A stretch of DNA of 64,000 nt from Tritrichomonas musculus. Taxonomy: Eukaryota > Parabasalia > Tritrichomonadida > Tritrichomonadidae. The stretch spans positions 2,170,001 to 2,234,000 of the forward strand of contig JAPFFF010000021.1 in assembly GCA_039105265.1 (NCBI GenBank), read 5' to 3'. The notes under the pieces are model-generated. The model was not told where the DNA came from. It made no database searches and worked only from the letters and a program-made list of their open reading frames with translations. Shown here one piece after another: positions 1-8,857 of this stretch (positions are counted from its first letter, which is position 1; each line of letters opens with the position of its first letter). The translations under genes were made by a program, and so were the position numbers.

Positions 1-1500
1 TGCGAATTTGATTACATAACTCTTGTTGACTTATCATTACAAAGCCAAGGAATTAATTTTTCTAGTTTCAAAAACAGAATAGCGAAGATTTTCCATATCA
101 ATAAAATGACCGAAGAAGAGACGCCGATACAAATTGCTGCCAAAAAAGGAAATATTGAAATAGTCGAACTTTTACTAAATATAAAAGAAATTGACATTAA
201 TGGAAGGTCAACAGAAAAAGTCGGAAGCACTGCATATAACAGAACTCCATTAACGACAGCTGTACAAAACGGTGACATTGAAATGGTCAAATTATTACTA
301 ACTCATCCAAAAATTGACGTCAATAAGAAATCTATAAGAACTTTTTTAGCAGAAGGATACCATGAATATCAAGAAAGCATGTCTGTTTTGCATTTGGCAA
401 TTGTTAATGATGATCTTCAAATGGTTGATTTTTTATTAACTAAGAAAAGCATTGATGTTAATGAGAAAACAATTGTCATATTTGCCCATAGATCAGATCA
501 AGTCATAACTGCTAAAACGCCTTTATTTTTGGCCGTTGAATTGAACAGATTCGATATTGTAAAAATTTTAATAAGCAAAAGTGAAAATATTGATGTAAAT
601 TTGACTTCTTTAGATAAGCATCATTCACCAAAAGAATATTCTGACTCTTTGTTGGAAGCAAATGCTTTGCATGAGGCTGTTTTAACTGGTAATTACGAAA
701 TTGTTCAACTTTTGTTATCTTCAAGAAATGATATTAATATCAATAGTTGTTTTAAATTTAAAAAAAGAGATGATGACGTATTAAATGAGAAATCGTGCTT
801 ATTTGCAGCTTGCGAAATGAAAATGAAAGAAATAGTTTCAATTTTATTAAGTAGAGAGAATATTAATATTAATTGTGTAAATATCTTCAAATTCAAAAAT
901 AATGAAGGATATTGTGAAGAGACACCTTTGTATATCGCAGTTGAAAAAGAAGATGTTGATATTGTTAGGCTTTTATTAGATCGAAATGATATTGATGTTA
1001 ATTACAAATCTAAATATTCGTCTAGTCAACAATCAATGTCATGGAGTGAATATAAAGAAATGACACCTCTCCATTTGGCAGTTGAAAAAGAAAACGCTGA
1101 AATCGTTCAACTTCTGATAACAATTCAAAAATTAAATATAAATGACGTATTCCTGCTAACAAGGAAAATTTATATTGGAGCAATGAGACAGATCGAAAGA
1201 ACAGCTTTGCTGTTGGCTATTGAAAAAAATCTCCCTGATATTGTTTCTATCTTATTGACGAGAAAAGACGTTAATGTTAACGTCTTGTTTCATTCATTTA
1301 AGAAAAGATTCGGATTTTTTACATCAGAAGAAATCATGAAAACTGCATTGCATATGGCAGTTGAAGAGAATAGTATAGATATTATTAGACTTTTGCTGGC
1401 TTATAATGGAATTGATATATCAATTAAAAATCAATCGGGAAAAACTCCAATTGATATAGCTACAAATGATGAAATCATTAAATTATTGAAAAAGGAATAA
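1..1500 (+). CDS. Ankyrin-repeat protein, 5' end outside the window
   Basis: The reading frame is open from base 1 to the stop at 1498-1500. The first ATG in the window (106) is probably internal, because the 35 codons before it have no stop and run straight into the first repeat. I see about ten and a half ankyrin-like units, each with a TPL.LAV-type helix start and an IV.LLL helix (for example TPLHLAVEKENAEIVQLL near residue 324 counted from 106). They are separated by long inserts containing IDVN or ININ, so the spacing is about 45 residues rather than the usual 33. The last unit ends KTPIDIA. No signal peptide or membrane segment is visible. Ankyrin proteins of this kind form large families in trichomonads and presumably bind other proteins; the partner is unknown. 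The unit sequence closely resembles the broken ankyrin units at 29425-31052, so the two loci look paralogous. Confidence 0.85.
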   Translation, partial: CEFDYITLVDLSLQSQGINFSSFKNRIAKIFHINKMTEEETPIQIAAKKGNIEIVELLLNIKEIDINGRSTEKVGSTAYNRTPLTTAVQNGDIEMVKLLLTHPKIDVNKKSIRTFLAEGYHEYQESMSVLHLAIVNDDLQMVDFLLTKKSIDVNEKTIVIFAHRSDQVITAKTPLFLAVELNRFDIVKILISKSENIDVNLTSLDKHHSPKEYSDSLLEANALHEAVLTGNYEIVQLLLSSRNDININSCFKFKKRDDDVLNEKSCLFAACEMKMKEIVSILLSRENININCVNIFKFKNNEGYCEETPLYIAVEKEDVDIVRLLLDRNDIDVNYKSKYSSSQQSMSWSEYKEMTPLHLAVEKENAEIVQLLITIQKLNINDVFLLTRKIYIGAMRQIERTALLLAIEKNLPDIVSILLTRKDVNVNVLFHSFKKRFGFFTSEEIMKTALHMAVEENSIDIIRLLLAYNGIDISIKNQSGKTPIDIATNDEIIKLLKKE

Positions 1501-1841
1501 TAAATAATTTTATATTAAATTATAATATTTATTTATTTATTTATTTAAAATAGTAATTAATATTTTATAATGTATTTTTACTAATGAAAAATTTGAGATA
1601 TTTGCATTTTAACAAATTCAATGAATAAACAAAAACACCCTTTGAAATATTATTAATGTTCATCGAAATAATTTCAGAGGGAAAAATTCGTGCCATTTTG
1701 CACTCACATTTTATAAATGTATATTTTTGAATGAAAAGGCGCTAATCTTTTTTTCCCCTTATTAAATAGATAAACTGAGCGAAACAAAATATATATTATG
1801 ATATAGTACTATATCATGAAATTAACAACCAATTGACAGAA
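1501..1841. other. AT-rich spacer with a 20-bp palindrome
   Basis: No gene is visible. A perfect 20-bp palindrome (ATGATATAGTACTATATCAT) lies at 1798-1817, about 25 bp before the coding relic that starts at 1842. A weak hairpin (CCCTTTGAAATATT against ATAATTTCAGAGGG) spans about 1637-1681. Confidence 0.5.
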
Positions 1842-3320
1842 ATGCCTCGTAGATTTTCCATTCCAGAATCAATGATTATATCATTTATGAAAATGTATTT
1901 TCAAAAAAGAACTCTTTATGTTTAAAGAAGAAGACCAATTATGATTATTGATGAGGTTACAAAAGATGTGGTTGAATTCATAGAATCTCAAGACGATCAA
2001 ACTTTTTACGTATTATCTAAAAATTTCTGTGTTTCACAAAGTTTTACTTTTACAAGCTTTTTCATATAAAATTCCATTAGGATATTCTTCTCTTTTTCTC
2101 CAGCAATTATTTTTATCTCTTGCTAACTCAATTTATGCTTCGTCAGAAAAAAATATTATAGGGATATATGTTTATGGGATGTTTGTAAAATCTTGGCAAA
2201 ATAATACGCTGCAATTCTTGTGAATTTGAGTCAGGGGAAAACTAGGAATTTGTTGTGACCGATTATACAATTGTCAATTAATTAAATTCTATTTGTATCA
2301 CAAAAAAATCTCTAATAAAGTATGGCCTGGAAAAGTCCTTATTAAATACTTCAAATCAAGGGGAAATGAAGGATCAATATCCATTGGAAATTTTCGCTTC
2401 TAAAATATTATGGAGGCTATTAAATAGAAAGATTATACATGCCATAAAGAATCCTGAAGGAATAGAAACGCAATGAAGTTAAATACTAAAATGGAATTGC
2501 CTATGGGTGTAAATATAATGAGAGAAAAAGTCGACTTGATTTTTATCATACTAATCGTTTGGGAAAAATTGGTAATGAAGAAGCAAAAACCTCAGACCAA
2601 ACCAAAGTAATATCAGATTATGATCTAATGTTGAGAAAAATCATCAAACTAGTAGGGCATTTCAATCTCAGTTTTCCTGTTATTGAATCAGTGCGATTTT
2701 TTATTTATTACAATTTGTATTTAAATTGATTTTTTTATATAGAAACCTTCTCATGATACTTTAAGGGAAAAGTTTATCGAAGCTGGAAGAGAATAGTGCC
2801 AAAGCCAAATTGAAGGTTTTTCAAAACTCAAATATACTGCCTTAACTTTAGATGCAGATACATTAAAAATTGGCCACTTTTTAGACAATGCTATCTCTTC
2901 TCCTCTTTTTGATATTAAACCATACATTTCTGATGCTGATTTCAGATGTGATAACACAACGGATTGTATCAAATCCAAAAATGAAAGTATTATTAAAGAA
3001 TTGCTTGATTAAAAAGTAAAAGTAGGTTCAATAACTGATGATAATAATCCTGTTCAATTATATTCTCTGCAATTGGTTTAAGACGTCCATGTGGAAGGAG
3101 TTTTGGACAAGAATGCGAAAAGAGCTATCTTTTTTCATGTTTTTGTCGCTTTTTACAGCTTGTTGCTCCTGACGTTGAAAATGAAAGTTTCAATGATCAA
3201 TCTGTTAATACAATAAACCAAATTAAAAATTTGATAAATTCTGAACTTTATAAAGTAATAAGAAAAGTTCCTGGTGAAGTAGAGACCAGATGTTATCTGG
3301 TTATCATAATTTAACTCCTT
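1842..3320 (+). pseudogene. Decayed coding relic of unknown, probably repetitive family
   Basis: The plus strand can be read as protein in stretches in all three frames, with many interruptions. It begins at an ATG (MPRRFSIPESMIISFMKMYF) and continues through segments such as VWPGKV.IKYFK near 2320, TALTLDADTLKIGHFLDN near 2840 and VNTINQIKNLINSELYK near 3210. Codon-like structure and amino-acid composition persist across about 1.4 kb, unlike true spacer, so this was once one gene of about 480 residues. The basic start followed by a helical segment, and the DAD motif, would suit a DNA-binding or transposase-like protein. I do not recognise the family and cannot exclude an ordinary host multigene family. 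It is clearly not translatable as one protein now. Confidence 0.45.
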
Positions 3321-3906
3321 GAAATTCTTATTAAAGGTGTAGTATATTTACAATATCTCAACATCTACTTTATGCCAAAAAGTTTTGTTCATAAATTTAT
3401 ATTCAGTATCACTTATATATTTTTTTTATGTTGTGTTTCAATTCGTATTTTAGGATATGTTGATATCTCAATATCTAATTACTCCTTTTTTTTACAATTC
3501 GAATATGAGTAAAAAAAATAAAATATTTAGATCATAATTTTATATATGAACATGTTTTTCCCATTTTTTCTTAAATTTCTCAGGATATCTATTTCATTTT
3601 TTTTTCAAAACAATTTTATTCATTTACAAATTGAATGACTACATATATTTTGAAATCATTCGAAAATGCATAGGATCAAGTTACGGATAGAATAAGCAAT
3701 ATCTCTATTATTCGAGATTTTTTACAATTAAATATCTATTCATTCAAATTTAAAATGGAATAGATAGTCGAACCTGTAAATAAAATTTTATATCACATTT
3801 CATTTTAATTAATTGTAAAATTTTTGAGCTATTTTTTGCTTGGCGTAAATGTCTATTTATTAATACAAATAATTTTTTTTCTTCTTTTTACGCTTATCTT
3901 TGATAC
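3321..3906. other. AT-rich spacer
   Basis: No ORF or RNA gene recognised. The string TGGCGTAAATGTCTA at 3841-3855 recurs at about 23049-23063 inside another gene-free region, perhaps the end of a dispersed repeat. Confidence 0.4.
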
Positions 3907-5631
3907 TTATAACACCATTGTTATTTCAAAGATAATCTGACGTAATTCATTTTCAAATTCTTTACTATAATCTGGCTGCAAAAGATAATGTTCATGCAAA
4001 TTTTGTATCAATTGCTCCCCATCCAAATTATTATGTTTATCCAGGTAATATTTCAAAATTATTTTCAATGAATATAAATGACGAAAAGTTAAACACAAGT
4101 AAAAAAGGAGGTAAAAATCATTATTTTTCTCCATATCAGAAAAATGATAAATAATATATTCGGCAGCATAAAAATGTCCACCACAAGTGCTAATTTGTAA
4201 TGCATTTGTATGATATCTAGAATCTCTTCTATTAATATCAATTTTTGGATGATTACACAACATTTTTATTATTTTAATATCCGAGAACATTTTGCATGCG
4301 ATTTGAATTGGCAAAAGATCCAAATAAGCAGCGCCATTAACATCAAAATCAGGATGATTTACCAAAAGTTCGACTCCTTTTACATTTGCACTATTTAAGG
4401 CTTTATAGAGGAATGTTATTTGCATATTTGCAATTTGACAATTAATGTCAATTCCTGGAAAATTTAAAAAAGGTTTTACAAAAAAACACGAAAGTTCAGA
4501 AAAAGTGGACAATGCAATTTCATAGAATCTTTTCTCAACCAAATTTGAATTATTTTTAAGAAAGGGAATAATCACTGATTCCAAGAACATAAAATTAAGA
4601 GATGCAAATGTTTGATTAATAAGTAAAATAGACAAATCATTATTACATTCAATATTTTTTTCTTGTAAAAAATTGTATTCAAAATTATTCAATGCATATT
4701 CGGCCACTTCATGATTCCAAACAGCTATTGAATCTTGTAGTGCTTCATTTTTAAATTTCTCAGCGAATTTTGACTCTAAAATATGAATCAGTTCGTAGTT
4801 GTTTCTTTGAATTGCAAAGTAGATCATGTTTTCATTGAATTTTGCATCGTTCATTATCAAAAACTTGGCAATTTTGATTGATTCAAATTCAATGGCGAAT
4901 TCAAGAAAGGTCAATTTTTCAGGTCGACGAAGAAAATTTTCAATCGATGATTCCATGATGGTAGAATCAATGGATATATTCAATTCTGAGAGAATTTTCT
5001 GAAAAGTGTCAATATCATCTCGTTTAATTGAAAGCCGAAGACGGTTTTTCTCAATTTCCTCATAAAATGGATCGTTGTAGTCTCCTGACTCACGAAGCCA
5101 TTTGATGTACTTACTCCGAATTTCTTTGAATTCAGAAATTGATTCTTGTGAAATTCCTTTTTTGTATTTAAATTTCAATTCCTTCTCAAAAAGTTCACGT
5201 TTTTCTTTGATTATTTCAGGAAGAAAATATTCAATGATCATGCCTGTTTCGTCTCCTTCTGCTGCTAAAATAATTTGCTCGATTTTAATGAGACCTTCTT
5301 CATACATCCAATATTTAAAATAGTAATGTGATCCAAATATTTCCCAGAAAAATGTGGATTCATCTTTAAGAATAGTTTTTAACGAATCCATGATGCGCTC
5401 TATTAGTTTAATTGCATTAACTTTCTTTAAGGAATTTTGGGTTCGTGAATAATAGGCAATTAATTGGCAAATGACCATTAAATCATCTTTTTGATTTAAA
5501 AATTCAGGAGGAACTTGATTTATAACATTATCAATTGATTCATCTGGCGAATTTGGCTCTAAGTCACACAAAATATTTTGAATTTTGGCATAAATCGATA
5601 TTTTTTCTTCATCTAAATGGATTTTGTCCAT
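3907..5631 (-). CDS. Ankyrin/DUF3447-type protein, 574 aa
   Basis: Single uninterrupted ORF. Residues about 1-200 are a helical N-terminal region without ankyrin repeats. It resembles the N-terminus of the protein at 28105, which also starts with a short acidic helix, an EDQY/DLMVICQLI-type helix and a later YW.P or YNDPFYEEI stretch. The second half holds degenerate ankyrin units: LEFAIEFESIKIAKFLI, MIYFAIQRNNYELIHILE, FLYKALNSANVKGVELLVNH, LPIQIACKMFSDIKIIKMLC, and a final one near NALQISTCGGHFYAAEYI. This N-domain plus ankyrin layout is the common trichomonad DUF3447-type architecture; the assignment comes from pattern memory, not a search. The start ATG (5629-5631) follows an initiator-like TTCAAA ten bases upstream on the minus strand. 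It is probably an intracellular protein-binding scaffold; the target is unknown. Confidence 0.85.
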   Translation of the reverse strand: MDKIHLDEEKISIYAKIQNILCDLEPNSPDESIDNVINQVPPEFLNQKDDLMVICQLIAYYSRTQNSLKKVNAIKLIERIMDSLKTILKDESTFFWEIFGSHYYFKYWMYEEGLIKIEQIILAAEGDETGMIIEYFLPEIIKEKRELFEKELKFKYKKGISQESISEFKEIRSKYIKWLRESGDYNDPFYEEIEKNRLRLSIKRDDIDTFQKILSELNISIDSTIMESSIENFLRRPEKLTFLEFAIEFESIKIAKFLIMNDAKFNENMIYFAIQRNNYELIHILESKFAEKFKNEALQDSIAVWNHEVAEYALNNFEYNFLQEKNIECNNDLSILLINQTFASLNFMFLESVIIPFLKNNSNLVEKRFYEIALSTFSELSCFFVKPFLNFPGIDINCQIANMQITFLYKALNSANVKGVELLVNHPDFDVNGAAYLDLLPIQIACKMFSDIKIIKMLCNHPKIDINRRDSRYHTNALQISTCGGHFYAAEYIIYHFSDMEKNNDFYLLFYLCLTFRHLYSLKIILKYYLDKHNNLDGEQLIQNLHEHYLLQPDYSKEFENELRQIIFEITMVL

Positions 5632-5640
5632 TTTTTATTT

Positions 5641-5646
5641 TTTGAA
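5641..5646 (-). promoter_or_regulatory. Initiator-like TTCAAA before the 3907-5631 gene
   Basis: Minus strand reads ATTCAAAAAATAAAAAATG, so the motif sits ten bases before the start codon. It resembles a relaxed form of the trichomonad initiator TCA+1YWW. AT-richness makes chance matches likely, so this is only suggestive. Confidence 0.35.
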
Positions 5647-6095
5647 TTTAAAAAGTTCTGATATTTAACATAAACTTCTCAATTTATATGAAAGACAAAG
5701 GTAATAAATCATTTTATTTTGAACTTAAAAATCTACATCTAATTACTTTATAAATTTTTATACAAATAACAATTCTTAAATTTTATATTTTATTCTTAGA
5801 TTTAAAGATAAATCTGTTTTTTAATAAGAATATATTCTTAATACCTTTCTTTTTGAAAGCATTCATCTTAAAAATCATATTTTTTGTTAGTTTAAGTATA
5901 TTTTTTTATTTCTATTTTGTTTCTTTTTATAATCCATCAATTTAAATAATTTGAATGCCAATTGAAATTTAACATTAATTAATTCAAAAAATAATAATAA
6001 TGTGTCAAAAAGTAACAGAAATTTTTCTTAAGTTTGAATAATTATAAATTTTTATTGTGAATTTTAAATGTACGGCCAAATATGTAAAAAATCAT
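5647..6095. other. Divergent intergenic region
   Basis: About 450 bp of AT-rich DNA between the divergent genes 3907-5631 (-) and 6096-6863 (+), and therefore holds both promoters. No further element is visible. Confidence 0.5.
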
Positions 6096-6863
6096 ATGAG
6101 TTTAGAAACCTGCGGAGAACTGAGTGCCGAGACTTTACCAAGATTCCTTGGATTACTAAGTGAAAAAGATAAAATGGAGTATTTCGATCTGAAAACTAAA
6201 TTAGAAATGAAAATTGCCAAAAGAAATCGAGGTCATCGTGTTGAAGATTTTGATTCCGCTCTGAAGTCCATACGAGAATATGTTGAAAAAGGAGATTCAA
6301 AAGATATGATACGATCATTAGTATGCGGTGCTTGCTGGATGGGAAACATGATAGCAATCAATACCCGTCAAATCCGCTTCCTTATTAATAAGTGCAAATC
6401 ATCTATTAATGGTTCTTTGCAAAGATTGGGTTATCTAACAAATCCATTACACGCCGAAACCTGGAAAATGCTCCAACAGAAACTTCCTTACTTAAAAGAT
6501 AATTATATAGAATTAAGACAATGGACAATCCGTTCTAAAAGTGTACCATTACCTCAGCAAACTGCTGTACCAATTATACCAGTTGAAATAATAAATTCAC
6601 CTATACGCATGGCACCAATAAATCCATATACTTCAAATTATTGTATTAATCATCCCGTTACAAATAATGTATTTACTCCCATTTATCCTAATGCACTTGT
6701 ACCAGTTGCAGTTGGTTATAATACAATCCCTGCTGTAGAACCACAAACTACTTATTATAATAACAATAATTTGAATCATGGGGTAATTATACCCAATACA
6801 GTAATTGGTTCACCTCAAAATAAAGTTATTATCAATAATTCAAATATACACAACATGCTGTAA
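6096..6863 (+). CDS. IBP39-like initiator-binding domain protein, 255 aa
   Basis: The first in-frame ATG is at 6096 (MSLETCGELS). The frame is open upstream only to a TAA at 6045 and would need a non-ATG start. Residues about 1-140 match the initiator-binding domain (IBD) of Trichomonas vaginalis IBP39, a winged-helix domain that recognises the core-promoter initiator. Clear signatures are LSEKDKMEYFDLK (21-33), VCGACW (76-81) and INTRQIRFLINKCKSSINGS (88-107), which includes the DNA-recognition helix of the family. The tail (150-255) is low-complexity, rich in Pro, Asn, Ile and Tyr; I see no clear match there to the IBP39 C-terminal domain that binds RNA polymerase II. This is probably a nuclear promoter- or gene-specific DNA-binding protein. 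The family call is firm and the target is unknown. Confidence 0.9.
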   Translation: MSLETCGELSAETLPRFLGLLSEKDKMEYFDLKTKLEMKIAKRNRGHRVEDFDSALKSIREYVEKGDSKDMIRSLVCGACWMGNMIAINTRQIRFLINKCKSSINGSLQRLGYLTNPLHAETWKMLQQKLPYLKDNYIELRQWTIRSKSVPLPQQTAVPIIPVEIINSPIRMAPINPYTSNYCINHPVTNNVFTPIYPNALVPVAVGYNTIPAVEPQTTYYNNNNLNHGVIIPNTVIGSPQNKVIINNSNIHNML

Positions 6864-7840
6864 TTAAATGCGGTTTGATTTTCTAATTGTTTTTTTTTTT
6901 TTAAAATCTTCTTTTTAAAAAATGAATATATTCTCTTTTTTTGTTTTATATCTTCTATAATTTATCAAACTTTTTGTGCATAACATCTTATATAAAGAAT
7001 TGTTGGCATGCAATACTTTGCAATTCAGAAAAAAAGAGGGCATGTACTTATGAAAAACAATAAACAATGAAAAAAATCAAGCTTTTTTAAATAAAAAAAT
7101 CTATCGTTTTTTTTTTTTTTTTTTTTTTTTTTTTTGAAAAAAACATTCATGATTTCTCGATTTAAAAAACAATTAATCATTTATTTATTATATTTTACAA
7201 TACCTATGAATAAATTTCAGAAAACAGTATTTTTATTCGTTTATTTTTCAACTTTTCTTAGGAAGGTATAATCCGTTTTTATTTATTTATATATTTATAT
7301 TCTATAATATTAGATTATTTATGATAATTGTAATTATTTAAATTAATTCCAAATTTACTTAACTATAAAAAGTAAATAAGTTTCTTCAATAATGATTTTA
7401 TATTAATATATTATCTAAATAAAAGAAAACTTTATTTGTGAAAATTATTTAATTATAAAAATGACTTTATTGCTTTTTAAAAAACTTTTATATAGAAAAT
7501 TTTCTGTTTTAAAAAGAGTTTTAGGTTTACATTATCTTGTAAAATATTATTAAATGTAATATCATTCGCAGTTAAAAATAATATTTGAAGAGATTTATAA
7601 TAATAAAGAAAAAGAATATTTCATTGCTCTTTTGTTATATTAAGGGATTCATATGTACGTGCCCCTTTATAATAATAAAGAAAAAGAATATTTCATTGCT
7701 CTATCTTTTTTCTTAATAGAGCAATGAAATAATAATTGCTCTTAATATAACAAAAGAGCAATGAAAAAAAAAAAATAAATTTATATTTTTTCTAAAAATT
7801 TTTACTAGACGAACTAATAGATAAAATTCGGAATATATGT
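6864..7840. other. Spacer with homopolymer and an arrangement of direct and inverted repeats
   Basis: No gene seen. A long T tract lies at about 7109-7135. At about 7600-7765 a segment beginning ATAATAAAGAAAAAGAATAT occurs twice in direct orientation (about 7600 and 7669). Its end, ATTTCATTGCTC, recurs inverted (AGAGCAATGAAA) at about 7718 and 7753. The copy joined to TTTTGTTATATTAAG also recurs inverted (CTTAATATAACAAAAGAGC at about 7740). The whole folds into a 160-bp composite hairpin and may be a small nested inverted-repeat element. Confidence 0.55.
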
Positions 7841-8074
7841 TTAGCAATATCGGAAGAATTGTTCCATAACTTTGGTGAAATCTTGAAGGTGAATCATTCC
7901 GTCGTTGTCGCCATCCATGAGTTCGAAAATATGATTTAATTCAACATCATCAAGTTGTCTTCCGTTTAAATCGTAAACACAATGCCTTAATTGTTCCTTG
8001 TTAATTTTTCCAGATTTGGTTGTGTCATATTTATTAAATATTTCTGCAATGGCATCTGCGTTTCTGCTGCTCAT
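7841..8074 (-). CDS. Small EF-hand calcium-binding protein, 77 aa
   Basis: I place the start at the ATG on 8072-8074 (MSSRNADAIAEIFNKYD). The frame stays open for 58 more codons upstream, but that stretch is low-complexity, rich in Phe, Lys and Ile, and unlike coding sequence. Two EF-hands are visible. Loop 1 starts at D17 (DTTKSGKINKEQ) and has Gln instead of Glu/Asp at loop position 12. Loop 2 starts at D54 (DGDNDGMIHLQD) and keeps all acidic ligands including D65. The protein is about half a calmodulin or centrin, so it would be a single EF-hand pair, with the second loop the better calcium site. It could be a short calmodulin-like regulator or the surviving half of a longer gene; partner unknown. 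Confidence 0.8.
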   Translation of the reverse strand: MSSRNADAIAEIFNKYDTTKSGKINKEQLRHCVYDLNGRQLDDVELNHIFELMDGDNDGMIHLQDFTKVMEQFFRYC

Positions 8075-8857
8075 AGGTTTGTTAAAAAAAAAATAATATT
8101 CACTCAATTTTTTCTGAGGATGAAAATTAATTTTTATTTTTAAGGTGAAATAAAAATGATCAAAAATAAATTTCATACAAAAAATTATCTTACACAAATA
8201 ATTGACCTTTGGAGAATGCTTCTTTATGAAAAATTCAGAACAATTCAATATGTTTGAATATTTTATTTATTCATTTATACTATTGTTTAAAAAATACTAT
8301 TTAATAAATATAATATATTTTTATTATTTTGCATTCCTATTAATTAGAATTTTTTTATTTCAAAAATATTTTAATATTTATCATAATATTTTTATTTTAT
8401 CATAATTACTTACTATAAGCTAAATGATTATTGTGTGCTTTTTTTTGTAAATGCTAACTTTTTCTGTAAAAACTTAATTTTTATTTTCAATTCAAAATCT
8501 TGAGTATCTTGCTAAATAAATTGGAAGTTCTTCTTTTAAGATCAATTAAAAGTTAGAAATTAAAAATTACAAATATAAATTAAATATTATATCTAAACTT
8601 CGTAAAACAAAAAGTTTCTTAATTAGAGCTTCCATTTTTTTTTTTCTTGTTTTTAAAAACTCCATGCCGTAAGAGATAATCAACAGGGAGAAATTTCGAA
8701 GTACCACCAAAAAGTAAAAGCACTTTTAATTTTAAAATCTAACATCAAATTAAAAAGAGTCTTAAGCACAATAATAACTTTATATATAAACACATCAAGA
8801 AAATAGCAGTAAATAACTAAAAAAAAATTATTTTATAGAAAGAACTAAAATCTAAAA
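8075..8857. other. AT-rich spacer
   Basis: About 780 bp, very AT-rich, with only short low-complexity ORFs. It contains the promoter of the EF-hand gene and the 3' flank of the FKGP gene. No repeat or RNA gene recognised. Confidence 0.5.

Noticed and set aside
6057-6095. Non-ATG (GTG) start for the IBP39-like protein
   Set aside because: Eukaryotic initiation is expected at ATG, and the IBD match begins after the ATG at 6096.
8075-8248. Longer N-terminus of the EF-hand protein
   Set aside because: Low-complexity Lys/Phe/Ile stretch with no protein-like pattern; MSSRN is the natural start.
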